From positions 1 to 13,357 of the forward strand of contig JACDBQ010000283.1 in the NCBI GenBank assembly GCA_013694845.1: a DNA stretch of 13,357 nt. The letters run 5' to 3'. This stretch comes from Acidobacteriota bacterium. Lineage in GTDB: Bacteria > Acidobacteriota > Vicinamibacteria > Vicinamibacterales > 2-12-FULL-66-21. Numbering within the stretch: position 1 is the first letter of the stretch; each line of letters opens with the position of its first letter. This document shows, one piece after another, positions 7,414-13,334 of this stretch. The translations under genes were made by a program, and so were the position numbers. Below the pieces are notes generated by a model. That model was not told the DNA's origin. It searched no databases and was given only the letters and a program-made list of their open reading frames with translations.

Positions 7414-8726
7414 GGCGTTCGCCGGAACACAAAAATCGCCGCCGCCACGCCCAGGCCGATCGCGAATGCGGTCCATTCGGCGAGCGTGACGCTCGTCAGC
7501 ATCCAGCCGATCACCAGACACGCCAGCACGATGACCAATGCCGGTGCCGGAACCTTGAAGGGCGTGCCGCCGCCACGGACGTCCCGGCGGCGGAGCTGCC
7601 ACGTCGCGACGCAGCACATCCCGTACAACACGAGCGTCGACAGGTTCGCGAGAATCGCGAGCCGCTCGAATGTGCTCGTGATCGCGAGCGCGAGCACGAT
7701 CGTGCACTGCAGGAGGATGGCGGCGACCGGTGACCGGTAAACCGGATGGAGCCGAGCGAGTGCCGCCGGCAGGAATCCATCGCGGGCGAACGCGAACAGC
7801 GTGCGTGGCGTTGCCAGGATCATCGCACCGGCGTGACCGAGCATCGAGATCACGGCGCCGACCAGGAGGAGGGATCGGGCCCACCCGCCAAGCGCCACGC
7901 CGGCCGCCTCGGCGAGCGGCGCGGCCGTGGAGGTCGCGAGCGCCGGTCCGAGTACGCCCTGTGCGACGAACTGCAACCCGGCGTAGAGCACCGTGATCGC
8001 CGCCATGGCGATGAAGATCGCCGTCGGTACCGTTCGCGCCGGGTTCTTGACCTCGCCGCCCGGGACCAGAGCGGCTTCGATCCCGGCAAAGGCGAAGACC
8101 AGCAGGATGCTGCTCCTGGCCAGCGTCGCGACGTCCGGCGGGTTGCGGATCACCAGGTTGTCGGGGTCGATCGCGAAGACTCCGCCGGCGATGAGGAGCA
8201 GGAGCGGCAGGATCTTCGCGACCGTAAGCGTTGTGTTCACACGGGCGCCACGCTCGACGCCCAGGATGTTGATGGTCGCGAAGACGCCGTAAATGATGAT
8301 GAGCACGGCCGTTGACGCTGCGCGCGACGCCAGCGCCGGCACCAGCGCGCCCAGCCCCGCGACCAGCACGGTCGCGACCGCGGCCATTGCGAAGGTCAGC
8401 AGCATCCACAGCAGAAAGCCCGCGAGGAACCCCACAAACGGCCCGAACGCGACCTCGACGTAGGCATACGGTCCCCCCGTCATCGAGACGCGGCTCCCGG
8501 CCTCCGCCATGCAGAGAACGATCAGACCCATCGCGACGGCGCAGAGAAGGTAGGCGAGGGGTGCGGTCGCGCCGAGCGTGGTCGCCATGTCCGCCGGCAG
8601 CCGGAAGATGCCGCCGCCGATCGTGACGTTCACGATGCTCGCCGCCAGACCGAAGGTGCCGATCGACCGGAGAAGCGATGAATCGGACGACAGGGGGGGC
8701 GCAGGATTGGTCAAGTGAAGGGACAC
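7410..8726 (-). CDS. APC-family amino-acid permease
   Basis: A ~438-residue inner-membrane transporter of the amino acid-polyamine-organocation superfamily, probably moving an amino acid by symport or exchange. Helix 1 carries the glycine-rich signature VNVTIGGGIFRLP (residues ~33-45), which lines the substrate site in this family. Helix 2 leads into CMAEAGSRVSMTGGPYAYVE, the conserved helix 2-3 region. The mid-protein FAFAGIEAALVPGGEVKNPART matches the helix 6 region and the loop after it. About twelve hydrophobic segments are visible. An APC-typical GGTPFKVPAPALVIVLACL precedes the last helix pair, and the protein ends FRRTP. The chosen start is GTG at 8726, because AGGG lies eight bases upstream; an in-frame GTG at 8732 would add two residues and is too close to that site. 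The substrate cannot be predicted. It is transcribed away from dodecin, with 233 bp between the start codons. Confidence 0.93.
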   Translation of the reverse strand: MSLHLTNPAPPLSSDSSLLRSIGTFGLAASIVNVTIGGGIFRLPADMATTLGATAPLAYLLCAVAMGLIVLCMAEAGSRVSMTGGPYAYVEVAFGPFVGFLAGFLLWMLLTFAMAAVATVLVAGLGALVPALASRAASTAVLIIIYGVFATINILGVERGARVNTTLTVAKILPLLLLIAGGVFAIDPDNLVIRNPPDVATLARSSILLVFAFAGIEAALVPGGEVKNPARTVPTAIFIAMAAITVLYAGLQFVAQGVLGPALATSTAAPLAEAAGVALGGWARSLLLVGAVISMLGHAGAMILATPRTLFAFARDGFLPAALARLHPVYRSPVAAILLQCTIVLALAITSTFERLAILANLSTLVLYGMCCVATWQLRRRDVRGGGTPFKVPAPALVIVLACLVIGWMLTSVTLAEWTAFAIGLGVAAAIFVFRRTP

Positions 8727-8735
8727 TAACACAGC

Positions 8736-8756
8736 CCTGCGCAGGCCCGGCCGGGC
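8736..8756. repeat. Two abutting perfect palindromes at the permease translation start
   Basis: CCTGCGCAGG (8736-8745) and GCCCGGCCGGGC (8745-8756) are perfect palindromes sharing one base, just upstream of the permease start. The first overlaps most of the AGGG used as ribosome site on the - strand. They could be an operator or an mRNA hairpin covering the site, but short palindromes are common in GC-rich DNA. Confidence 0.25.
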
Positions 8757-8929
8757 AAGGATCGTTAGCCGGAAACGTCAGCAACGGCTGGCACGCGGGG
8801 AAATCGAAAGCCGCCTCGAGCTCAACGCCGTGCTGATGCTTTCAGGCTGCTGGCGCCTGGCGAGTGGAGGTATGCTGCCAGGTCGGTCCGTGTCAGATCG
8901 GCCGCGCGGTCCGCGGTCGCAAAACGAAA

Positions 8930-8947
8930 CGCGCCAGCCCCGGCGCG
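8930..8947 (+). promoter_or_regulatory. Hairpin abutting the dodecin ribosome site
   Basis: CGCGCC (8930-8935), a 6-nt AGCCCC loop and GGCGCG (8942-8947) form a 6-bp stem that ends on the first G of the dodecin Shine-Dalgarno site. It could modulate access to that site. Evidence is structural only. Confidence 0.3.
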
Positions 8948-8955
8948 GAAGGAGG
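8947..8955 (+). promoter_or_regulatory. Strong Shine-Dalgarno site for dodecin
   Basis: GGAAGGAGG ends four bases before ATG at 8960. It fixes the dodecin start there rather than at the in-frame ATG at 8864, whose extra 32 residues are not dodecin-like. Confidence 0.8.
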
Positions 8956-8959
8956 CAGT

Positions 8960-9163
8960 ATGTCGGTTGCCAAAGTGTCCGAGATCAGCGCAACTTCTCC
9001 AAAGAGCTTCGAGGATGCGATACAACAGGGCCTGACCCGGGCCGCCAGCACGCTGCGCAATATTCGCGGCGCATGGATCAAGGAGCAGCACGTGCGCTGT
9101 GACGGAGGCCGGGTGGTCGAGTACCAGGTGAACATGATGGTGACATTCGTGCTCGACGACTAA
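8960..9163 (+). CDS. Dodecin family flavin-binding protein
   Basis: A 67-residue dodecin, a small cytoplasmic protein that assembles into hollow dodecamers storing or sequestering flavins (FMN, riboflavin or related compounds). It shows the family layout: strand 1 (AKVSEISATSPKSFEDA), one helix (IQQGLTRAASTLRNIRG), then strands 2 and 3. The flavin-stacking Trp is W39 in RGAWIKEQHV, and the conserved Gln is Q56 in VEYQVNMMVTFVL. Length is normal for the family. The ATG is set by a very strong ribosome site. The gene stands alone, divergent from the permease, and its stop codon is followed after one base by a strong 12-bp stem-loop. A weak -10-like TATGCT lies at 8871-8876, but no matching -35 was identified. 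Confidence 0.93.
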   Translation: MSVAKVSEISATSPKSFEDAIQQGLTRAASTLRNIRGAWIKEQHVRCDGGRVVEYQVNMMVTFVLDD

Positions 9164-9164
9164 C

Positions 9165-9214
9165 ACCCGGACGCGGCGTGCGCGGTCATCGATCGAGTTC
9201 TTCCGCGTCCGGGT
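9165..9214 (+). terminator. Perfect 12-bp stem-loop behind dodecin
   Basis: ACCCGGACGCGG (9165-9176) and CCGCGTCCGGGT (9203-9214) are perfect reverse complements around a 26-nt loop. The structure starts one base after the dodecin stop codon. No T-tract follows, so it may protect the mRNA 3' end or act with a factor rather than as a classical intrinsic terminator. Confidence 0.55.
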
Positions 9215-9433
9215 CAACGTGCCTGGGAATCCGATCCCCGCGATTCTCACCACCGACGGTGTGAACGTGGATCGACCGCTGAGGTCCGCCGCGGAACGCG
9301 CGGCACTCGTCGCCTACCTGCGAAAGCTGCAACGCGTCCGCACCGTTTCGAGGAATCGCCGGCTGACTGGCCGTCGGTCGAGCAACGCCCGAGGCGAGGA
9401 CACCGCGCCGCGACTGCACCGTCTGGTGCGGTG

Positions 9434-9463
9434 TTGACACTCCCTGACGAGAAGCGCAATATT
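9434..9463 (+). promoter_or_regulatory. Sigma-70-like promoter for the tyrosinase gene run
   Basis: A perfect -35 box TTGACA (9434-9439) is followed after 18 bp by AATATT (9458-9463, four of six matches to TATAAT). Expected transcription start is near 9470, giving a ~120-nt leader before ATG at 9591. An inverted repeat GCACC-GTCT-GGTGC (9416-9429) sits directly upstream of the -35 and could be an operator. No CueR- or CopY-type copper operator was recognised. Confidence 0.5.
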
Positions 9464-9549
9464 CTGGTCGCAATCAAGCTAGGGCTCGCCCCGACTGGAG
9501 GGTTGGTGGTGCCGTGGCGGCGGTCGACCGGGTGCGTGCACAGCCGACC

Positions 9550-9576
9550 GTTCGCGGCTTCGCTCTAACCGCGAAC
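9550..9576 (+). promoter_or_regulatory. Leader hairpin just upstream of the tyrosinase ribosome site
   Basis: GTTCGCGG (9550-9557) and CCGCGAAC (9569-9576) form a perfect 8-bp stem with an 11-nt loop. It ends two bases before the Shine-Dalgarno GAAAGG (9579-9584), which is six bases from the ATG. An upstream CGGTCG (9521-9526) can instead pair with CGACCG (9545-9550), sharing one base with this stem, so alternative folds are possible. Confidence 0.4.
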
Positions 9577-9590
9577 CTGAAAGGCTCACG

Positions 9591-10832
9591 ATGCAGGCCG
9601 AAATTCAGATCAACAACAGCACCACGCCCGCGGCACGGTACCTCACCTGGGCGCCCAGTCCTTGTCGTGTTCGGATCACGAACCCTGCCGGCAGTCCGGC
9701 GGTGCAACTGCGGGTTCGTCTCGGCACGCGTACGAACACCGGTGGAGGCTCGGTGGCATTTGCCGCCCAGGCCGGCGGCCCTTACGCCTCGACCCTGACC
9801 GTAACCGTCCCGGTCAATGGGCAGTCGGTTTCATTTTTCGTCCGTGGTGTCTTCGGTAAACCAAGCTCCGGGGATCGTGACGTCATCATCGAAGCCCGTG
9901 CGAGATCGGCGCCATCGTCAGGTAACTGGAGGCTGCTCGGCACCCTCCCGGTAATGGTGCGCATCAGAAAGAACGCCAACAACCTGACCTCTGGCGAGCG
10001 GACCCGGCTGGTCGCGGCGTTCGCTCAGCTGAACGATCAAGGCCTGGGCCGCTTCGCGGATTTTCGCGAAATGCACGTCAATCAATCCAGCCCCGAGGCT
10101 CACGGAAGACCCGCGTTTCTCCCGTGGCATCGCGCCTACCTCCTCGATCTAGAGCGCGAATTGCAGGCTGTCGATCCGAGCGTCGCCCTTCCCTACTGGC
10201 GGTTCGATCAGCCAGCCCCGAGTCTCTTCACGCCCGACTACCTTGGTGTGTCGGACGCGCTCGGGAACGTTCAGTTGAGTGCGACCAATCCCCTGCAGTT
10301 CTGGAGGACCGACAACGTTCCGGGCATCGTGCGGCGGCCGTTCTTCGACCCGGGTCAGGCTCCTGCCGGGCTGCGCACTGAAGCACAGACACTGGCACTT
10401 GGCGCTCAGTACACAGGGTTCCGTACCCTTGAAGGTAATCCCCATGGAAGTGCGCATACGAGCTTCGGCGGGTTCATCTCCAGCATTGGCACGGCAGCGC
10501 GAGATCCTCTCTTCTTCCTGCTCCATTGCAACGTGGACCGGCTGTGGGCCAAGTGGCAGCTTCAGAACAACCGGTTCGACAGCGGCGTGGCGGCTTCCTA
10601 CGATACGAACAACCCTGGAAACAAGACTGGCCACAACCTTGTCGACACCATGTGGCCGTGGAACGGCATCACGACAGGCGACCGTCCACCCTTCGCGCCA
10701 GGCGGGGCGCTGGCATCCTCGGCGTGCGTCAACGCACCGGGCCCGCAGCCGCGAGTGCAGGACTGTTTCGACTATCGGGGTTCCGTCGCCGCTGTCGCGC
10801 AGATGGGTTTCGACTATGACGACGTCGGCTGA
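9591..10832 (+). CDS. Tyrosinase-family type-3 copper oxidase with N-terminal beta-sandwich
   Basis: A 413-residue binuclear copper enzyme expected to oxidise phenols or catechols to quinones with O2. CuA ligands are H162 (EMHVN), H171 and H180; the stretch H171-GRPAFLPWHR-AYLLDLE matches the CuA signature H-x4-F-L-x-W-H-R with E188. CuB ligands are H285 and H289 (NPHGSAH) and H312, with DPLFFLLHCNVD (305-316) matching the CuB signature exactly. Residues 1-~125 form an extra strand-rich, Ig-like domain (CRVRITNP, then TLTVTVPVNGQ and VSFFVRGVF). There is no signal peptide or Tat motif, so it is probably cytoplasmic, and no MelC1-like caddie gene is adjacent. The C-terminus (DCFDYRGS, then MGFDYDDVG) is short, with no obvious lid domain. 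The start is ATG with GAAAGG six bases upstream. The next gene begins 18 bases after the stop, so an operon is likely. The substrate is unknown. Confidence 0.95.
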   Translation: MQAEIQINNSTTPAARYLTWAPSPCRVRITNPAGSPAVQLRVRLGTRTNTGGGSVAFAAQAGGPYASTLTVTVPVNGQSVSFFVRGVFGKPSSGDRDVIIEARARSAPSSGNWRLLGTLPVMVRIRKNANNLTSGERTRLVAAFAQLNDQGLGRFADFREMHVNQSSPEAHGRPAFLPWHRAYLLDLERELQAVDPSVALPYWRFDQPAPSLFTPDYLGVSDALGNVQLSATNPLQFWRTDNVPGIVRRPFFDPGQAPAGLRTEAQTLALGAQYTGFRTLEGNPHGSAHTSFGGFISSIGTAARDPLFFLLHCNVDRLWAKWQLQNNRFDSGVAASYDTNNPGNKTGHNLVDTMWPWNGITTGDRPPFAPGGALASSACVNAPGPQPRVQDCFDYRGSVAAVAQMGFDYDDVG

Positions 10833-10850
10833 CGTCGCAAGGAGCACGCA

Positions 10851-11684
10851 ATGGCAAAAAAGCGCAAGAAGGCGACGAGGGCGTCTCGAAAAACCGGAGG
10901 TCGCAAGAGCGTCCCCGTTGGCCGTGCGCGTGCGCAACGCGTCCTCGAAGTTCCGCTCGCCGCCCCTGACCTTCTGCCGGCTCTGGATATTCTTCGTGAC
11001 CCCAGCCAATCAGTCGATGCGAGGCTCGAAGCGCTCCAGACTATTCAGGCCGCCAGCTTCGCCCTCCTCGATTTCGACTCCATCCGTCCCGACTACATTG
11101 CGGCGCTCCGGCAGGCCGCTGAGGATCAGGAACCCGAGCTCCGTCAGCGCGCCCTGGGCATTCTGGCCAGGGAGCACGACGGCTTTGCGCAGGAGGCTCT
11201 GCTCGAGGGCCTCCGCGATCCCGCCAAGGCGCTCGTCAGGCCCGACAAAGCGCTGCAGCTCCTGAGTTATGACCCACACGCCGGGGTGTATCCGATTGCG
11301 CGCGACATCATCCACACATCAGAGGATGAGTCGACGCGGCGTGAGGCGCTGCGGGTGCTGGCCGGTGATCCGGCGTCGGCTCCTGTCATTGAGGACGTCC
11401 TCACCGACAAGAGCGAGCCTTCCGCCATCCGCCGCATGTCTGCGTCGGCGCTCCATGCACTCAATCCTGACAAGCTTCAACGCTGGGCCAGCAGTGCGGT
11501 GCTCGACACCGACGAGGACGCTGACCTCGTGGCGACCGGCCTTACCGCGCTGACCCAGTTTGGCGACGCGAAAGCTATTGCCGACAACAAACAGCTTCGC
11601 AAACGAATGAGTCAGCTACAGCAGCAGGGTCCCGCAAAGATCAAGCAGCTGGCCAGGCGCTTCGTGAAGAAGTACGAGCTTTGA
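10851..11684 (+). CDS. HEAT-repeat protein with basic N-terminal tail
   Basis: A 277-residue, probably all-helical scaffold protein. The first 30 residues are a disordered tail with 13 Lys/Arg and no acidic residue (MAKKRKKATRASRKTGGRK), with no hydrophobic core, so it is not a signal peptide; it could bind nucleic acid, acidic lipid or an acidic partner. From ~38 onward, repeated helix pairs resemble HEAT/PBS-lyase-type repeats: SQSVDARLEALQTIQAA, EPELRQRALGILA, DESTRREALRVLAGDP, EPSAIRRMSASALHAL and DADLVATGLTALTQFGD. No catalytic motif is seen. The C-terminus is basic (QLARRFVKKYEL). The start is ATG with AAGGAG eight bases upstream. It lies between tyrosinase and the HEAT/SCO-like gene, with 18- and 17-base gaps, so all three are probably co-transcribed. 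A role as assembly scaffold or partner for the tyrosinase is inferred from position only. Confidence 0.85.
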   Translation: MAKKRKKATRASRKTGGRKSVPVGRARAQRVLEVPLAAPDLLPALDILRDPSQSVDARLEALQTIQAASFALLDFDSIRPDYIAALRQAAEDQEPELRQRALGILAREHDGFAQEALLEGLRDPAKALVRPDKALQLLSYDPHAGVYPIARDIIHTSEDESTRREALRVLAGDPASAPVIEDVLTDKSEPSAIRRMSASALHALNPDKLQRWASSAVLDTDEDADLVATGLTALTQFGDAKAIADNKQLRKRMSQLQQQGPAKIKQLARRFVKKYEL

Positions 11685-11701
11685 GAGCGGACTAGAACTA
11701 A

Positions 11702-13285
11702 ATGGCCGTGCACGCCAGCGACCCACTCGCCGAACCAGCGTTCGTCCAGTGGGTCGAGGAGCTCGAACGGCGGCAGGACACGACGGCGCTCCTGGAGTTG
11801 CTGCGCGAGCAGCATCGCATTTACGAGGAACAAAGCTCGCGGCGAATCGTCAGGATGCGCGGCTGGATTCTCGTCCTGCTCTCGCATGGCGAGCTTCCGG
11901 CTGCCGCCCTGCCGTTCGTGCTCGAAGAGCTCGACACTTCCCTCGATCCCTACCTGGTCGGCGCGGCTGCGCTGGCGCTGCGCGCCTACCCGCAACCCCG
12001 CCCGGAGTTCGCGCCCTTCGTGCTCCGGGCTCTCGAGAACATCCGCGGCCACGATCAGCCTCTCAGCTTCGCCCGCTACGGTGAATACCCGCGGTCGGTG
12101 GATGCTTCGACCGCCGTCCGAGAGCTGCTCGCCACGGCAGCCTGGCTCGGTCACCACGGGACAGCTCTGGCCCCCCGACTCCGTGCCCTCGGAGATGCCG
12201 GCACTCTGCCCCTCCGTCTTCGTGACGATCTCGACGCAGCCCTGCGCGCGATCGATGGCACCAGCCGAGAGGCGAAGGACGAGGCGTGCTGCTCGTTCGT
12301 GCTCGACCTGGCCAGGTTCTCGTGGCGTTCTTCAGAGCGCCAGGACTCCAAGTCCATTGAAAGTACGGTGTTCGAAGACCAAAGCGGCGTACTCAGTACC
12401 TACCATGATCTCTTCCGCGGCGGTCCCACGATCGTGGCGTTCTTCTACACCCGGTGCGACAACCCACTGAAGTGTTCTCTGACCATCTGGAAGTTGGCGC
12501 AGGTGCAGAGACTGCTCGAATCGCGTGGGGTAGCCGGCCAGATTCGCACTGCTGCCATCACCTACGATCCCGCGTTCGATTTACCTGATCGTCTGCGGAC
12601 CTTCGGTAAAAACCGCGGACTGCGAATGGACTCGAAACATTCATTGCTGCGTGCGGTGGACGGCATCGCTCCGCTTCGGTCCTACTTCGGATTGGGTGTG
12701 AGCTTCGCGGCCAGCCTGGTCAACCGTCACCGCATCGAGGTGTTCCTGCTGGACAGGCAGGGCCGGATCGCCGGGTCGTTCCAGCGTCTCCACTGGGACG
12801 AGGCGCACGTTGTCGACGAGGCGGTCGCGTTGCTTTCGGACCCTCCGGTCGCGCCTTCGCGGGGAACGGTGTGGAGTGGTCTGCCCGCTGTCGGCCCTTC
12901 GGCCGCAATCATCATGGCGTGCCTGCCCAAGTGCCCGCTCTGCTGGAGTGCCTATTTGAGCTCCGCTGGACTCACGGCGTTCGCGTTCAATGCCTATCCC
13001 CGTGCGCTGCAGCTCGCCGGTCTGTTGCTCCTGGTCCATCTCGGCAGTGTTTTCTGGCGTGCCCGTTCTACCGGGCAGTGGTTTGGCTTCGGGCTGTCAC
13101 TGGCCGGAACCGCTCTGGTCGGAGCGACCATCTGGTCGGGTCCGGACGCCCAGCCGCTTGGGACCGTGCTAGTCAGCGCCGGTGCGCTCGTGAGTGCGCT
13201 CGGACGACGTCCGTCTCAATGGGCTTTGCGAATCAGGCAGGTCATCCAGACTGGCGTCTTCCGTCGAACCGTCGAGAGAACCTGA
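11702..13285 (+). CDS. HEAT / SCO1-like / MerC-like three-part membrane protein
   Basis: A 527-residue fusion likely to handle copper. Residues ~10-195 are helical and HEAT-like (LDPYLVGAAALALRAYP). Residues ~200-385 are a SCO1/SenC-type thioredoxin fold: VAFFYTRCDNPLKCSLT puts C252 and C258 at the metal site as C-x5-C rather than the usual C-x3-C. AAITYDPAFDLPDRLRTFG matches the Sco DP-x-D region, and H343 in NRHRIEVFLLD aligns with the Sco metal-ligand His. Residues ~395-505 hold about four membrane segments, the first with CLPKCPLCW (C407, C411, C414), reminiscent of MerC/MerT metal-transport proteins. No signal peptide precedes the SCO domain, so it should face the cytoplasm, unlike classical Sco. 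The start is ATG 17 bases after the HEAT gene, with a poor ribosome site, suggesting translational coupling. A role supplying Cu(I) to the upstream tyrosinase is a hypothesis; a thiol-redox role is an alternative. Confidence 0.9.
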   Translation: MAVHASDPLAEPAFVQWVEELERRQDTTALLELLREQHRIYEEQSSRRIVRMRGWILVLLSHGELPAAALPFVLEELDTSLDPYLVGAAALALRAYPQPRPEFAPFVLRALENIRGHDQPLSFARYGEYPRSVDASTAVRELLATAAWLGHHGTALAPRLRALGDAGTLPLRLRDDLDAALRAIDGTSREAKDEACCSFVLDLARFSWRSSERQDSKSIESTVFEDQSGVLSTYHDLFRGGPTIVAFFYTRCDNPLKCSLTIWKLAQVQRLLESRGVAGQIRTAAITYDPAFDLPDRLRTFGKNRGLRMDSKHSLLRAVDGIAPLRSYFGLGVSFAASLVNRHRIEVFLLDRQGRIAGSFQRLHWDEAHVVDEAVALLSDPPVAPSRGTVWSGLPAVGPSAAIIMACLPKCPLCWSAYLSSAGLTAFAFNAYPRALQLAGLLLLVHLGSVFWRARSTGQWFGFGLSLAGTALVGATIWSGPDAQPLGTVLVSAGALVSALGRRPSQWALRIRQVIQTGVFRRTVERT

Positions 13286-13295
13286 GTCTTCTCAG
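13282..13295 (+). other. Small hairpin over the stop codon of the SCO-like fusion
   Basis: CTGAG (13282-13286), TCTT loop, CTCAG (13291-13295) includes the TGA stop at 13283-13285. No T-run follows, so termination here is unlikely. The downstream gene, 49 bases on with its own ribosome site, may still belong to the same operon. Confidence 0.25.
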
Positions 13296-13321
13296 CACCC
13301 GTTGATCCGTCACTCGTTCGC

Positions 13322-13328
13322 AAAGGAG
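13322..13328 (+). promoter_or_regulatory. Shine-Dalgarno site for the gene entering the right edge
   Basis: AAAGGAG is six bases upstream of ATG at 13335. This near-ideal spacing is the main evidence that a new gene starts there. Confidence 0.7.
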
Positions 13329-13334
13329 CATCTC

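Larger units (their letters stand above)
9164..9590 (+). other. Intergenic region with possible coding relic and tyrosinase leader
   Basis: This 427-bp gap has no convincing intact gene. It holds the stem-loop behind dodecin, then a frame (about 9192-9353, no good start or ribosome site) reading NPIPAILTTDGVNVDRPLRS and AAERAALVAYLRKLQ. The latter resembles the C-terminal helix of c-type cytochromes or di-haem peroxidases, but no haem motif is present, so it is at most a relic. After the frame ends (9437), it contains a promoter candidate and a structured leader for the tyrosinase gene. Confidence 0.45.

Noticed and set aside
7392..7416. CGTCACGGC repeated with a 16-bp period
   Set aside because: Only two short copies, one over a stop codon; no array or mobile-element context, so not called as a repeat or attachment site.
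7375..8784. 469-codon - strand frame overlapping the permease
   Set aside because: Shadow of the APC permease; the permease frame has the TIGGGIF signature and membrane helices, this one does not.
10279..11265. 328-codon + strand frame spanning the tyrosinase and HEAT genes
   Set aside because: Crosses the boundary of two well-supported genes in another frame and is Ser/Arg-rich with no motif.
11612..12157. 181-codon - strand frame over the HEAT/SCO junction
   Set aside because: Antisense to two supported genes, no recognisable domain and no ribosome site.
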